Positions 42,890 through 53,520 of a stretch of DNA of 64,000 nucleotides are shown one piece after another. Source of the DNA: Psychrobacter sp. P11F6. Its GTDB lineage: Bacteria > Pseudomonadota > Gammaproteobacteria > Pseudomonadales > Moraxellaceae. The stretch is from assembly GCF_001435295.1 (NCBI RefSeq), contig NZ_CM003594.1:1240001-1304000 (forward strand). Reading direction: 5' to 3'. Position 1 is the stretch's first letter. Every line of letters begins with the position of its first letter. The notes beneath the pieces were generated by a model, which did no database searches, was not told where the DNA came from, and saw only the letters and a list, made by a program, of their open reading frames with translations. The position numbers and the translations under genes were made by a program.

Positions 42890-43294
42890 TTAGTCTTCAC
42901 TGTTGTCGTTGTCGTCATTATCGTTTTCACGACTGTCTGGACGACGAGTAGTTGCTTTGCGTGCGCGTTTTTCATCGGCATTCTTGGCTAACTGCGACTC
43001 TTCAGTGACAGCGTCGTCACGGCGCATAACTAGACTACGAATGATCGCGTCGTTATAACGGAATAATTCTTCAAGTTCAGCTAAAGTTTCACCGTCAGTT
43101 TCAATGTTGAAAAGAACGTAGTGAGCTTTGTGAATCTTGTTGATTGGATATGCCAATTGACGGCGGCCCCAATCTTCTAAACGATGGATAACACCGTTGT
43201 TGTCTTGAACTAACTTGATATAGCGCTCAACCATGCCGACCACTTGGTCGCTTTGGTCTGGGTGTACAAGTAACACCAGTTCGTAATGTCGCAT
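42890..43294 (-). CDS. rpsF: 30S ribosomal protein S6
   Basis: S6 forms a dimer with S18 on the platform. [18 protein letters not shown] and [18 protein letters not shown] identify it. At 134 residues it has the usual C-terminal charged extension ([15 protein letters not shown]), as in E. coli where the tail is glutamylated. AAGGAG precedes the ATG, and that sequence is part of a predicted autoregulatory leader hairpin. Confidence 0.98.
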   Translation of the reverse strand: MRHYELVLLVHPDQSDQVVGMVERYIKLVQDNNGVIHRLEDWGRRQLAYPINKIHKAHYVLFNIETDGETLAELEELFRYNDAIIRSLVMRRDDAVTEESQLAKNADEKRARKATTRRPDSRENDNDDNDNSED

Positions 43295-43299
43295 TATGA

Positions 43300-43345
43300 C
43301 TCCTTACGGATTAGTAGCTATTAACCCTATGTTAATAGCAAGGAG
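43300..43345 (-). promoter_or_regulatory. S6:S18 autoregulatory leader of rpsF
   Basis: Just before rpsF, minus-strand CTCCTT (43345-43340) pairs with the rpsF Shine-Dalgarno AAGGAG (43305-43300). Inside lie a perfect 9-pair hairpin, GCTATTAAC/GTTAATAGC, and an unpaired stretch TACTAATCCGT that contains CCG. This matches the known S6:S18 mRNA motif, where the complex binds a CCG in a bulge and blocks the ribosome binding site. Confidence 0.72.
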
Positions 43346-43511
43346 ATTTATAAGGTAAGCCCGATTTCTAGCTATTATTATGAATAAATAATAAGAAATA
43401 AGCTTAGTTTATAAAGCGCCGTATTATAACAGTACTTAGCAACTAACACAAAGGTTAATCACTGAGCCACCGTTAATAAATTATAACAATAATTAAAAAT
43501 GCTTGGTTAAT

Positions 43512-43541
43512 AAAAAAGCAGCGATATCACGCTGCTTTTTT
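43512..43541 (-). terminator. Bidirectional rho-independent terminator
   Basis: AAAAAAGCAGCG and CGCTGCTTTTTT pair perfectly about a six-base loop, with T-runs in both directions. It follows the RDD-family gene by about 35 bases on the minus strand. Confidence 0.9.
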
Positions 43542-43575
43542 ATCAAAACAATAAGATGGATTGTTAATAAACAAG

Positions 43576-44559
43576 CTATTTTATTTTTGGTTCTTTCACT
43601 AACTGACTGCTATCTGCTTTTACCACCAAAGTTTTGGCCAATTTGTCATGCCAGCCGATATTTTCAGGGCTTTTTGATGCCATGTAATAATGAATAGCAA
43701 TAATCACGAACCCTAAGAAGCTGGTAAACGAAAACAATAAGTTATAAATAATAAACAATAACAAAGTACGCACACCAATAAGCTTGGTAAAAGAGGGCAA
43801 CCGATGGGTGGTTTGATCCACCACGCGAATACCCGTAATCAGCTTACCGAGTGACTGACCACGCAGTGTGATAAATACCAATTGCAGCGCAAACAAGCCA
43901 AATACCATGACTTGCGACATCATCAATGTGCTACTAGGAAGACTCTCCATCAGTGTCATTGAATACTGATAAGCCGCATCCATATCTTGGATATTTTGGA
44001 ATTTGGTATAATCCACATCCATTTTGGTCAATGCCATCACTAGCGGAAAAATAGCCAGTAGATAGAGTAGTCCATTGATGGCTGTTGCTAATACTCGCGA
44101 CATAATCGGTGCAAGTACCACATTGCCGACGACTTTGTCTTTACTAGACGCAGCCTTATTGCTATTAGACTTGTTTAGTGACACATTATTGTGCGGTGTT
44201 TGCTGACGATTGGTAGTCATGTCAGCTTTCACACTTTTATCCGTGTCTTTCGGACGTTCAGGCTTGCCATACAATCTATCTAATGAAACTGATTTGCTAT
44301 CCGAGCTATTGCTAGCGTTGTCTTCAGGAAAAACAGTTACATTATTGATAATAGAGTCATTAACTTGAGGCTTGCCAAGGTTGGTAGGTCGATAAACCGT
44401 TTGATTATTGGTCAAGTTACCGACACGCTGCCATTGGTCTAAGCCTTCATGCCACATCAAATCATCCAGCAGTACTTCACCAGATGCCAACATGATATTC
44501 AGCTGCTCCAAATTGTAAGGACCAGCTTGTACGTTATTTCGAGCAAGGAAAATCTGCAT
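43576..44559 (-). CDS. GYF_2/RDD-domain membrane protein
   Basis: Residues 1-50 form a GYF_2-like domain (IFLARNNVQAGPYNLEQLNIMLASG and MWHEGLDQWQRV), often a protein-binding module. A polar, low-complexity linker of about 100 residues follows, then an RDD membrane domain with RVLATAINGLLYLLAIFPLVMAL, the RGQSLGKLITGIRVVDQTTHRLPSF block and further hydrophobic segments. The ATG at 44559 is preferred over one four codons upstream (44571). RDD proteins are often transporters or membrane anchors; function here is unknown. It sits between ppsA and rpsF on the same strand as its neighbours. Confidence 0.85.
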   Translation of the reverse strand: MQIFLARNNVQAGPYNLEQLNIMLASGEVLLDDLMWHEGLDQWQRVGNLTNNQTVYRPTNLGKPQVNDSIINNVTVFPEDNASNSSDSKSVSLDRLYGKPERPKDTDKSVKADMTTNRQQTPHNNVSLNKSNSNKAASSKDKVVGNVVLAPIMSRVLATAINGLLYLLAIFPLVMALTKMDVDYTKFQNIQDMDAAYQYSMTLMESLPSSTLMMSQVMVFGLFALQLVFITLRGQSLGKLITGIRVVDQTTHRLPSFTKLIGVRTLLLFIIYNLLFSFTSFLGFVIIAIHYYMASKSPENIGWHDKLAKTLVVKADSSQLVKEPKIK

Positions 44560-44612
44560 AATTGCCTGCATAGTTAGTCATATCTTAAGTCACTATATAT
44601 GATACATAATAT

Positions 44613-44646
44613 TAGGGTCTATTTAATATTTTTCAAATAGACCCTA
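44613..44646 (-). repeat. Inverted repeat downstream of ppsA
   Basis: TAGGGTCTATTT (44613-44624) and AAATAGACCCTA (44635-44646) are a perfect 12-base inverted repeat with a 10-base loop. It has no T-run; it may stabilise the 3' end of ppsA mRNA or act as a weak terminator. Confidence 0.6.
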
Positions 44647-44700
44647 ATCATTGTTTCTTTAATGACTGTGTGAATTACTGCTGTGACTGAACGTTAGGGC

Positions 44701-47085
44701 TTACTTCGCTTCTTCACCAGCTAAGAAGAACCAAGTATCTAGTACAGAATCAGGGTTCAACGACACTGAGCTGATACCTTGTTCCATCAGCCAGAACGCA
44801 AGATCTGGATGGTCTGATGGACCCTGACCACAGATGCCGACATATTTGTTTGCTTTACGGCACGCATCAATCGCCATGGTCAATAGTTTCTTAACCGCAG
44901 GATCACGCTCATCAAATAGATGTGAGACGATACCTGAGTCACGGTCAAGACCAAGTGTCAACTGAGTCAAGTCGTTAGAGCCGATTGAGAAACCATCGAA
45001 GTGCTCTAGGAATTCATCTGCCAATAGGGCGTTGGTTGGTAACTCACACATCATGATAACGCGTAAACCGTTTTCGCCACGTTTTAGACCGTTTTTCTCA
45101 AGTAATTCGATGACTTCTTTGGCTTCACCAACGGTACGAACGAATGGAATCATAATCTCGACATTGGTCAAGCCCATCTCATCACGTACGCGTTTTAATG
45201 CTTTACACTCAAGCTCAAAGCAGTCACGGAAATTATCAGACACATAACGACTGGCACCGCGGAAACCAAGCATTGGGTTTTCTTCTGATGGCTCGTATAA
45301 TTTACCACCAAGCAAGTTAGCATATTCGTTCGATTTAAAATCTGACATACGAACAATAACTGGCTGATCCATAAAGGCAACGGCTAGCGTTGAGATACCT
45401 TCGACCAACTTATCCACGTAGAAGTCAACCGGTGAGGCATAACCAGCGATACGTTCTTGGATGGCTTGTGCAATTTCGCGTGGCAAGCTGTTCATGTTCA
45501 GTAGTGCTTTTGGATGCACGCCAATCATACGGTTGATGATGAACTCAAGACGGGCAAGACCAATACCTTCGTTTGGCATTTGCGTGAATGAGAAGGCACG
45601 ATCTGGATTACCAACGTTCATCATTACTTTGAATGCAAGCTCTGGCATAGACTCTACAGAGTTGGTCTGTACTTCAAAATCAATTTGGCTTTCATAAATG
45701 AAGCCAGTATCACCTTCGGCACAAGAAGCAGTGACGTCTTGACCATCAACCAATAGCTCAGTCGCATTACCACAACCAACGATGGCTGGAACACCTAGCT
45801 CACGCGCGATGATAGCCGCGTGACAGGTACGACCACCACGGTTAGTGATGATAGCAGAAGCGCGCTTCATGACTGGTTCCCAATCCGGATCAGTCATGTC
45901 TGATACCAGTACGTCGCCTTCTTGTACTTTGTCCATCTCGTTTAGGTTGCTAACGATACGCACTTTACCTGAACCGATACGTTGACCGATTGAACGACCT
46001 TCACACAATACTTTTGCGTTGGTGGTGTCAATGATATAACGCTCCATGACATTGCTGTCTTGGCGGCTCTTAACCGTTTCAGGACGCGCCTGAACGATAA
46101 AGATTTCATTGGTATCGCCGTCTTTTGCCCATTCGATGTCCATTGCTTGACCGTAATGCTTTTCGATTGTTACGGCTTGTTTAGCAAGAGAGGTTAGCTC
46201 TTCAGTCGATAATGAGAACTGCATACGATCTTGTTTTTCAACATCGACAGTTTTTACTGATTTAGTGGTGCTACCTTCATCACCGTAAATCATTTTCTTA
46301 TGCTTGCTGCCTAGGTTACGGCGGATGACCGATGGTTTGCCATTGGCTAGCAATTGCTTAGAAATATAGAATTCATCTGGGTTAACCGCGCCCTGTACAA
46401 CCATTTCACCTAGACCATAGCTTGACGTGATGAATACCACTTGATCAAAACCGCTTTCGGTATCTAGCGTGAACATCACACCCGCCGCGCCAGTTTCTGA
46501 GCGAACCATACGCTGTACAGCAGCAGATAAGGCAACGCCTTCATGCTCAAAACCTTTATGGACACGATAAGAGATGGCACGATCGTTATAAAGAGATGCA
46601 AATACTTCTTTAATTGCAATTAGGACGTTATCAATGCCGCGAATGTTTAGAAATGTCTCTTGCTGACCCGCAAATGAGGCATCTGGCAAATCTTCGGCAG
46701 TCGCAGAAGAACGGACAGCAACCGCGATGTCTTCGCCGCCGCTCATCGTTTCAAACGATTGACGTACTTCTTGCTCAAGATCACTTGGCAGCTCTTGCTC
46801 AATAATCCAAGTACGAATCTTTTTACCCGTTTCTGCAAGTTTTTTGACATCATCAACATCTAGCGTTTTTAGTTCGCTGTTGATTTTGTCAAGCAGGCCA
46901 GTTTCATTCAAAAAGCGGTTAAATGCATTTGACGTGGTGGCAAAGCCGCCTGGTACACTAACACCCAAATCAGACAAATGGCTGATCATTTCACCTAATG
47001 AGGCGTTCTTGCCGCCGACCATTTCAATGTCGTCTTTTCCTAGCTGATCAAGATTGATTACAAGTGCTGTAGATTGCGCTGCCAT
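44701..47085 (-). CDS. ppsA: Phosphoenolpyruvate synthase
   Basis: PpsA makes phosphoenolpyruvate from pyruvate, ATP and water, the first step of gluconeogenesis from C3 acids. The N-terminal nucleotide-binding domain starts [11 protein letters not shown], the swivelling domain has [15 protein letters not shown] with phospho-His422 and the regulatory Thr420, and the C-terminal PEP domain has [34 protein letters not shown] and [17 protein letters not shown]. 794 residues matches E. coli (792). It is divergent from ppsR across about 600 bases. PpsR controls it through phosphorylation of Thr420. Confidence 0.98.
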   Translation of the reverse strand: MAAQSTALVINLDQLGKDDIEMVGGKNASLGEMISHLSDLGVSVPGGFATTSNAFNRFLNETGLLDKINSELKTLDVDDVKKLAETGKKIRTWIIEQELPSDLEQEVRQSFETMSGGEDIAVAVRSSATAEDLPDASFAGQQETFLNIRGIDNVLIAIKEVFASLYNDRAISYRVHKGFEHEGVALSAAVQRMVRSETGAAGVMFTLDTESGFDQVVFITSSYGLGEMVVQGAVNPDEFYISKQLLANGKPSVIRRNLGSKHKKMIYGDEGSTTKSVKTVDVEKQDRMQFSLSTEELTSLAKQAVTIEKHYGQAMDIEWAKDGDTNEIFIVQARPETVKSRQDSNVMERYIIDTTNAKVLCEGRSIGQRIGSGKVRIVSNLNEMDKVQEGDVLVSDMTDPDWEPVMKRASAIITNRGGRTCHAAIIARELGVPAIVGCGNATELLVDGQDVTASCAEGDTGFIYESQIDFEVQTNSVESMPELAFKVMMNVGNPDRAFSFTQMPNEGIGLARLEFIINRMIGVHPKALLNMNSLPREIAQAIQERIAGYASPVDFYVDKLVEGISTLAVAFMDQPVIVRMSDFKSNEYANLLGGKLYEPSEENPMLGFRGASRYVSDNFRDCFELECKALKRVRDEMGLTNVEIMIPFVRTVGEAKEVIELLEKNGLKRGENGLRVIMMCELPTNALLADEFLEHFDGFSIGSNDLTQLTLGLDRDSGIVSHLFDERDPAVKKLLTMAIDACRKANKYVGICGQGPSDHPDLAFWLMEQGISSVSLNPDSVLDTWFFLAGEEAK

Positions 47086-47679
47086 GATAACTCCAGAAAA
47101 TAAGGTTATTTAGTAAAGATTATAACGGTGAATTATACCGCTATATTTGGAGAATTTCGAGGGGTTGAACCAATATTTTTGTCAAAAAGATACAAATTGT
47201 GGGCTTTGCTACATAATTAGTAGAAGGTTATTCATTTTTCTATTTTTGAGATGACGTAAAAATGCGAGTAAAGATCACTCTAATTATCAAGATATGTTTA
47301 TAAATCGGTTGATAAATAGAGGGTTTAAAATAAATAACAGAAGAACTTTAGGATATTCTTATAATATCTGCCGTTATATATAGCAGGTAATGCTGCGCTA
47401 GTATGAGTAACCAGTCAGCACAATAATGGTTATTAATCGGCATGATAAGATTAAGGACACTGTGGCTTTCTAAGTGTACGCCTGTAACATTGATTTCTAT
47501 TAGGCCGCTATTATGCGTATAATGTAGAGCATCAATAGTAGCGGTTTATCCTGATATAAATGTGCAATATTAGCGCTTATACAAAACGAAAATTACGTCT
47601 GAAAATCAAGTCTAAAGCCGATCAAAAATAAAAGCCAAATGAAGATTACCATTGTGTTTTCAATCGAGGTGCCAACGTT
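47086..47679. other. Intergenic region between divergent ppsA and ppsR
   Basis: About 590 bases. No coding frame longer than about 20 codons is convincing, no hairpin terminator is found, and no operator could be named. A TATAAT at 47518-47523 is the best -10-like element for ppsR, but no consensus -35 is spaced correctly. A cra-like or cyclic-AMP site was not recognised. Confidence 0.4.
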
Positions 47680-48576
47680 ATGTACTCAAGTAATCCAGCT
47701 GAACAACTGAATCCCACTATTCAAAATCGCAACGCACTAAACTTAGACAGCTCTCAAGCCGTTCGAACCGCGTTTTTTATCTCAGATGGCACAGCAATTA
47801 CCGCGGAGACACTTGGCCGCGCTATCTTGAGTCAGTTTGCTTCAGTACCTTTTGAAACACGAGTGTTGCCATATGTCGATAGCTTAGAGCGTGCAGAGGA
47901 CGCTGTTGAGCAAATCAACATGGCGTATCAACGAGATGGCTTATTGCCATTAGTCTTTGATACGATTGTTAACCCTGATATTCGTGAAAAGATTAATTCT
48001 GCCCAAAGCTGTAACTTGGATATGTATGAGGGTTTGATAGGTCGCGTCGCTGAAGAAACGGGTGTGGAGCCTGACGGACATTCGGGTCATGCACACGACG
48101 ATGTGGATTCTGAGACTTATAAAGAACGTATCGACGCGGTGCATTTCGCTTTAGACAATGATGATGGTGCGCGTACGCGTCATTATGATGCGGCCGATAT
48201 TATTTTGGTGGGCGTATCACGTTCAGGCAAAACACCGACTTCTTTATACTTAGCCTTACAGTTCGGTATTCGAGCAGCAAATTATCCTTTGACCGAAGAT
48301 GACTTGTACGATAATCAATTACCAAAAGCATTGCGCGAGCACAAAGACAAGCTGTTCGGTCTATTGATCGATACTGATCGCTTGGTGAAAATCCGTCAAG
48401 AGCGCCGTGCGGGTAGTCGTTATTCGAGCTATCAGCAATGTCAGCAAGAGCAGCGGGCAATACAAGGGATTTATATCACGCATGGTATTCCAAGCCTTGA
48501 TGTCTCTGAGATGTCCGTTGAAGAAATCGCTACGCGCATCTTGCAGATGACGGGTCTCAAACGCCGTATCGGCTAA
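47680..48576 (+). CDS. ppsR: Phosphoenolpyruvate synthase regulatory protein PpsR
   Basis: Bifunctional kinase/pyrophosphorylase (DUF299 family) that inactivates PpsA by ADP-dependent phosphorylation of Thr and reactivates it by phosphorolysis. The start of the fold is FFISDGTAITAETLGRAIL and the P-loop-like GVSRSGKTPTSLYLA begins at G178; SRYSSYQQCQQE and RRIG at the end are also typical. It has 298 residues, about 20 above the norm, explained by an N-terminal extension and a His/Asp-rich loop (DGHSGHAHDDVDS). Divergent from its target ppsA. Confidence 0.96.
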   Translation: MYSSNPAEQLNPTIQNRNALNLDSSQAVRTAFFISDGTAITAETLGRAILSQFASVPFETRVLPYVDSLERAEDAVEQINMAYQRDGLLPLVFDTIVNPDIREKINSAQSCNLDMYEGLIGRVAEETGVEPDGHSGHAHDDVDSETYKERIDAVHFALDNDDGARTRHYDAADIILVGVSRSGKTPTSLYLALQFGIRAANYPLTEDDLYDNQLPKALREHKDKLFGLLIDTDRLVKIRQERRAGSRYSSYQQCQQEQRAIQGIYITHGIPSLDVSEMSVEEIATRILQMTGLKRRIG

Positions 48577-48712
48577 TAAAATATGAGCTATCAATGAATT
48601 GCTTGAATCAATTAATTATTTAGCAATAACGATTGCTCAAAAAAGAACCATTATTTAAAGCATCACTATTAATAATCATTTAATACCATCTCATTATCAC
48701 ATAGAGAATATT

Positions 48713-49117
48713 ATGAGTTCATCTTATAAGTCTAGCAAGACCCCTTTATTATTGGCCAGCTTGCTGAGTGCGGTCAGTTTACTGAGTGCTTGCCAAACGT
48801 CACCTTTTTCACGTGAGCCAGTGCCTGAGCCACGTTATATCCCAACCATTGTATTGGGTGAAGCGCAAACGCTAACAATTATGCCCAATCGTGTGGCCTG
48901 CGCCTCAGCATTACCGATGCAGTGTTTACTGGCCAAATCAAGCAAAGATGGCAGTGTGTTTCAGGTACCTTATGATTGGATTGATGACTTTAAACCAAGC
49001 CTTGGCACAGAATATGTGATAAGTGCGCGTCCGCAGATTGACGAGGGACAGAAAAGCGCGACTGGGCATTGGACACTACAAAATATTGTGTCACAACGTA
49101 TAGTGGGCACGCCTTAG
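48713..49117 (+). CDS. DUF4377-like small lipoprotein
   Basis: 134 residues. The signal peptide SKTPLLLASLLSAVSLLSAC ends in a lipobox LSAC, and the mature part includes MPNRVACASALPMQCLLAKS followed by VPYDWIDDFKPSLGTEYVISARP. This pattern (Cys, then M-x-C-L, then W and F-E-Y) resembles the DUF4377 domain found in outer-membrane stress lipoproteins. Its role is unknown. It stands alone between ppsR and sthA. Confidence 0.75.
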   Translation: MSSSYKSSKTPLLLASLLSAVSLLSACQTSPFSREPVPEPRYIPTIVLGEAQTLTIMPNRVACASALPMQCLLAKSSKDGSVFQVPYDWIDDFKPSLGTEYVISARPQIDEGQKSATGHWTLQNIVSQRIVGTP

Positions 49118-49198
49118 TCGTGTGATTTTGACTCAAGCAATTATTGATTCATACACAGTCTAAAAATCAAATAAATAAGTAAATGTAAAGAGGACACG

Positions 49199-50848
49199 AT
49201 GGGAACTAAAAAACCAAGCGACGCGACCAATGATATTGGTAAAGACATTCATACCGAAGTATCGAATAAAGAAAGCGGTCGCGTGCCGAATCCTGAACAT
49301 ACTGAAGGCAAAAATAAAAAACAAAATATTGAACAAACCCATGAGCAGGTCACTGATGATGTCATGCACCATCCTGATCTTATTAATCCGCTCGATGATA
49401 CGCGAATCGATATCAAGTCTGGTTATACAAAAGATTCACGTCGCTTAAAAGGCGATAACCACGAGTATGAGTATGATGCGGTCGTTTTAGGAGCAGGTCC
49501 TGCTGGCGAAGCGGCGGCTATGAAACTGACTAAATCTGGCAAAAAAGTGGTGGTCATTGATCCACGTGATCAGGTAGGTGGTAACTCTACCCATGTGGGT
49601 ACAATTCCAAGTAAAGCACTGCGCCAATCGGTATTCAACCTCATTAACTTTCGCCGTGATCCTATGTTTACCAAGGCGATGGAGTACAAGCAAGTTCCTC
49701 TAAATAGAGTGCTTGCCAATGCGCGAAAAGTCATTCGCAATCAGGTTAGTACGCACACCCGATTCTATGAACGCAATCGCATTGAAGTGATTCAAGGTTG
49801 GGCAAGTTTTATTGATGCTCATACTTTGCGTGTTGAAACCGATGACAATGTCTTTGAAACCATTACCTTTAATAAAGCCATCGTAACGGTTGGTAGTCGT
49901 CCTTATCGCCCTGAAATTTTAGACTTTAACCATCCGCGCGTTTTTGATTCTGATAAAATTTTGCAAATGGATTATGTGGTCAAAAAAATTATCATCTATG
50001 GTGCGGGCGTGATCGGTTGTGAATATGCCTCTATCTTTACGGGTCTTGGTTATAAGGTTGATTTGATTAATAACCAAAATCAATTGCTCAGTTATCTCGA
50101 TAGCGAGATTAGCGATGCTATCGCGCATGACTTTAGACAATTTGGCGTATTGATTCGTAGTAATGAAGAGATTGATCATCTTGAAACGCATGACGATTAT
50201 GTCGTCTTGCATCTAAAGAGTGGTAAGCGCATCAAATCTGATGCCATTCTTTGGTCAAATGGTCGCTCAGGTAATACGGAAGGTTTAAACTTAGAAGCGA
50301 TTGGTCTAAAAGCAAACAGCCGTGGTCAATTAAAAGTTGATGATACCTATTGCACCGAAATCGAAAATATCTATGCGGCAGGCGATGTGATTGGTTGGCC
50401 ATCTTTGGCTTCTGCCGCTTATGACCAAGGACGCTGTGCGGCGGCCTTTATGGTCGGTGATAGTGATGCGGAACCAGTGTCAAGCGTGCCAACTGGTATC
50501 TATACGATTCCTGAAATTTCTTGTATCGGTAAAACTGAGCAAGAGCTAACCGACGAAAAAGTCCCATACGAAGTGGGTCAAGCATTCTTCAAGCATTTGG
50601 CACGTGCACAAATCATTGGTGAACGCTCAGGCGTACTAAAGATTTTGTTTCATCGTGATACGTTGGAGATTTTAGGAATCCATTGCTACGGTAACCATGC
50701 ATCAGAGATTATTCATATTGGACAAGCCGTGATGAAGTGTAAGAGTAATAATACACTTGAGTACTTTGTGAATACTACTTTTAACTATCCAACGATGGCA
50801 GAAGCGTATCGTGTGGCGGCACTAAATGGTCTTAATCGTGTTTTTTAA
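49199..50848 (+). CDS. sthA: Soluble pyridine nucleotide transhydrogenase SthA
   Basis: FAD-containing transhydrogenase that re-oxidises NADPH with NAD+, balancing the cofactor pools. The FAD motif [19 protein letters not shown] begins near residue 92, followed by [17 protein letters not shown], the second nucleotide-binding motif [16 protein letters not shown] and the dimer domain with [15 protein letters not shown]. The protein is 549 residues, against 466 in E. coli, because of an 80-90 residue charged N-terminal extension (many Asn, Lys, Glu). The usual SthA block is GGxCTH; here the Cys is Ser, so no redox-disulphide cysteine remains at that position. A strong terminator follows. Confidence 0.94.
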   Translation: MGTKKPSDATNDIGKDIHTEVSNKESGRVPNPEHTEGKNKKQNIEQTHEQVTDDVMHHPDLINPLDDTRIDIKSGYTKDSRRLKGDNHEYEYDAVVLGAGPAGEAAAMKLTKSGKKVVVIDPRDQVGGNSTHVGTIPSKALRQSVFNLINFRRDPMFTKAMEYKQVPLNRVLANARKVIRNQVSTHTRFYERNRIEVIQGWASFIDAHTLRVETDDNVFETITFNKAIVTVGSRPYRPEILDFNHPRVFDSDKILQMDYVVKKIIIYGAGVIGCEYASIFTGLGYKVDLINNQNQLLSYLDSEISDAIAHDFRQFGVLIRSNEEIDHLETHDDYVVLHLKSGKRIKSDAILWSNGRSGNTEGLNLEAIGLKANSRGQLKVDDTYCTEIENIYAAGDVIGWPSLASAAYDQGRCAAAFMVGDSDAEPVSSVPTGIYTIPEISCIGKTEQELTDEKVPYEVGQAFFKHLARAQIIGERSGVLKILFHRDTLEILGIHCYGNHASEIIHIGQAVMKCKSNNTLEYFVNTTFNYPTMAEAYRVAALNGLNRVF

Positions 50849-50880
50849 GTGATAGAATATTAAAACGTTATAAATAGAAA

Positions 50881-50911
50881 AGCGCCTGCTATATTAGCAG
50901 GCGCTTTTTTT
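50881..50911 (+). terminator. Rho-independent terminator of sthA
   Basis: AGCGCCTGCTA and TAGCAGGCGCT pair perfectly round a TAT loop and are followed by eight T, about 32 bases after sthA. A-runs before it also allow function in reverse. Confidence 0.93.
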
Positions 50912-50977
50912 AATTCAGGATTATTGATTTGGCTTTTATTGATGGCAGTCGCTAATGACATGCAATCGTCTTTTGCT

Positions 50978-52180
50978 TTAGGACACTGTTTTAAGTACTT
51001 TATTCGCGTCATGCCAGCGCACCCACATAAGTAGCGCAAAGTAAAACACCCATAAGGCGGCTAGTGAATAAAATCCAGTAGAAACTTGGGAAATACTAGC
51101 CCCCATTTGATTAAGCTGGACGGAGGTGTTGATACCCGGTGTCGTGGGTACGAACCAACGTATGATCTGTAAAACTGTGGGCAGCTGATCTGCTGGCCAC
51201 GGATAACCACTGACAAAAAACATCGGTAGTGAGCTAAAAATTAGGATTTGCATACTACGTTCGCGCTGGCGAAACCAGAGTCCAAGCACACAACCAAGTG
51301 TCGCCACGGTTGGACAAAATAACAAAAGGAACAGTAAACTGCCAAGCATGTTTTGCCCACGCGGATAGTGGTGTAGCTCAAATGTCCAACCATAATAAAA
51401 GCAGCCAATAATGAAGCTAAACATACTGAGCGCAGCAATTCGCCCAAGCCAACCACGGATACTTGTCGCATGTCGCCGCTGCTCATACCACGTACCAATC
51501 AGCATCGCTGTGGCGATTAATAAGGTTTGTTGCAAAATTAGAATAGAGACCGCTGGCACCACATAAGCGCCATAACCTTCTGTTTGATTGTATAAAGGGA
51601 TAATTACTAATGGTACCGCTTGAGTATTAGCAGCCGCTGTTGCTGAATAAGCACCTTGTGACACGTTTTTTTTGACTTCAATCCCTGCTGATACCGTACT
51701 GACTGCTTTTAAAAACCCCATCTGTACGTTTTTATTTAACAGAAAGTAGCCGCCATTACCCAATACGCTGACGCTCGCCGCTTTTCCCGATAGTACTTGC
51801 TGCTCAAGCCCACTTGGAATGACCATGTACCCAGCGATTTCATCTGACCACATGGCCTCTTTAGCCTGCTGCTCGTTGAGAAAAAGCTGTGTGTCTAACT
51901 GTGGACTGGCACTCGCATAGCGAACGATGGTTCGTGATAGATTACTATTGTCATTATCAATGATACCAACAGGTACATGGTTGACCACTTCTGTCGAATA
52001 CGGCCAAGGATAAAAGAAGCCATAAATAATGGGGGCAATCAGTAAGAGTAATAGCACACCTTTATCAGAAAAGATGTCCTTAATAGTTTGTAAAAAACTA
52101 CCTAAGAAACTAGGTGTTGAAGACTGCTTGGTTGAATCTAACGTTGTCGAAGATAAATGGTCTTTTGGTGGTAATGACAT
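50978..52180 (-). CDS. ABC-2 type permease, second of the export operon
   Basis: 400 residues. The N-terminal helix and PHVPVGIIDNDNSNLSRTIVRYASASP begin a large periplasmic domain, then come six hydrophobic segments (VVPAVSILILQQTLLIATAMLIG, MLGSLLFLLLFCPTVATLGCVLGLWF, AALWVFYFALLMWV). This is the ABC2_membrane layout of YhhJ-like permeases. The ATG at 52180 is chosen because it overlaps the previous stop (TAATG) with GGGGAG ten bases upstream; a longer frame from 52195 is less likely. No ATPase gene accompanies it in view. Confidence 0.85.
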   Translation of the reverse strand: MSLPPKDHLSSTTLDSTKQSSTPSFLGSFLQTIKDIFSDKGVLLLLLIAPIIYGFFYPWPYSTEVVNHVPVGIIDNDNSNLSRTIVRYASASPQLDTQLFLNEQQAKEAMWSDEIAGYMVIPSGLEQQVLSGKAASVSVLGNGGYFLLNKNVQMGFLKAVSTVSAGIEVKKNVSQGAYSATAAANTQAVPLVIIPLYNQTEGYGAYVVPAVSILILQQTLLIATAMLIGTWYEQRRHATSIRGWLGRIAALSMFSFIIGCFYYGWTFELHHYPRGQNMLGSLLFLLLFCPTVATLGCVLGLWFRQRERSMQILIFSSLPMFFVSGYPWPADQLPTVLQIIRWFVPTTPGINTSVQLNQMGASISQVSTGFYSLAALWVFYFALLMWVRWHDANKVLKTVS

Positions 52181-53517
52181 TAGCGCGCTCCCCAACGTTC
52201 AGGATGCGCCAGCGCGCGTTTGGTTAATAAAGTAGTCAGGGTCATCGCAATCGTCGTGGCAATAGCCAGACCATAGACGATCGGCAATGACACAGCAACA
52301 GGCGCTTGCATCTGTAATTGTGCAATGTGCAGTTTTAGATAGTGAGTGAGTGGCAGTGCATCTGACCAATGCCGAGCACTGTCACTGATAGCAATATAAG
52401 GGAAGGTCACACCAGCAAAGGCATAAGAAGGTGCTGAAATAAAACCAGTAGCAGACAAGCCCATGCGTAATGAAAATGAGCCTAAGGTAAAGATAGCACC
52501 CAACCAAAACGATAGCATTATTAATAATATCAAACCAGCATAAGTTGCAAGCACTGAGCTCATGGCAACGGATTCTTGCGGTGTGGCAAGCCATAGAGCC
52601 AACATCGCCCAAATGCTAAAGGCCAATGTCGGCCAAAAGTATTTGCCTAACAGGCCAAACAATAATACTAAAACGTTTGCACTCTCCATCATATCTTCAT
52701 TCGCATGGCTAGAGACAGAGATTTGATCGTTTTCACTCAAGTCTTGGTTGTTTTCTACGGCATTTAATATTTGCCCTGATGTTGACTCGTTTTGTGTGGT
52801 TTGCGTCAAATCAGGATGACCTGTACTGATAAAGCGATACCAGTGGCCGAGTCGTTTATCCCGCAGCTCACGACCAATCGTCGTTGCACCGATCACCATC
52901 GCTAAAATATGCAGCAGCGCGGGTATGACGGTTGAAGCCAAAAACTGCTGATAATCGGTGGCCGCGTTAAACAGGCTGATACGCTGTATACCAATCGGCG
53001 AGTAAGCAATCGCAGCTTGCGACGGTGCCATGCCTTGTTTGACTAAACGCTGTATCTCAACGCCTGCCGATAACGTCCCAGCGACCGCTTGAACGCTAGT
53101 CTGGATAATGCCCGAATGTGTACCGTACTGAGCATTTACTTGTAAAATTAATGGAGCAGGCTCAGCAGATAAAATATGCCGAGAAAAATCTTCAGGGATA
53201 ATGACAATAGCGTAAATATCACGCTGCAAAATAGCCGCTTTTGCCTCAGCCTCTGAGTAATAAAGCTGTTTAACCGTTAGAGTAGGGCTGGCTTCCAAAT
53301 AGCGTACCGCGGTATTGGCAATCGGGCTATTGTCTTGGTCTATCACCCCAATGGGCAAATCCGTAATCTGTGTTTGTGAAAATATCCACCAAATCAGTAA
53401 AACGGTTGCCAGTGGTATCCAGACCACCATACTAAAGTCCCACGGATTTTTGGTCAAAAACCGTCGCTCATAGGCAGCACTACGTAAAAAAGTCTTACTT
53501 AACTTCATCGGGTGCAT
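52180..53517 (-). CDS. ABC-2 type permease, first of the export operon
   Basis: 445 residues, paralogous to the next gene: LPIGVIDQDNSPIANTAVRYLEASPTL matches its first periplasmic block. A polar insertion of about 40 residues (TTQNESTSGQILNAVENNQD) interrupts the cytoplasmic loop. Hydrophobic segments lie at about 24-45, 210-235, 300-330, 335-385 and 410-435. It starts three bases after the HlyD-like gene and ends in the next start. Export substrate unknown. Confidence 0.85.
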   Translation of the reverse strand: MHPMKLSKTFLRSAAYERRFLTKNPWDFSMVVWIPLATVLLIWWIFSQTQITDLPIGVIDQDNSPIANTAVRYLEASPTLTVKQLYYSEAEAKAAILQRDIYAIVIIPEDFSRHILSAEPAPLILQVNAQYGTHSGIIQTSVQAVAGTLSAGVEIQRLVKQGMAPSQAAIAYSPIGIQRISLFNAATDYQQFLASTVIPALLHILAMVIGATTIGRELRDKRLGHWYRFISTGHPDLTQTTQNESTSGQILNAVENNQDLSENDQISVSSHANEDMMESANVLVLLFGLLGKYFWPTLAFSIWAMLALWLATPQESVAMSSVLATYAGLILLIMLSFWLGAIFTLGSFSLRMGLSATGFISAPSYAFAGVTFPYIAISDSARHWSDALPLTHYLKLHIAQLQMQAPVAVSLPIVYGLAIATTIAMTLTTLLTKRALAHPERWGAR

Positions 53518-53520
53518 GGC

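Noticed and set aside
44569..44571. Upstream ATG for the GYF_2/RDD protein
   Set aside because: No ribosome binding site; the ATG at 44559 begins the domain more closely and has AGG at suitable spacing. The choice remains uncertain.
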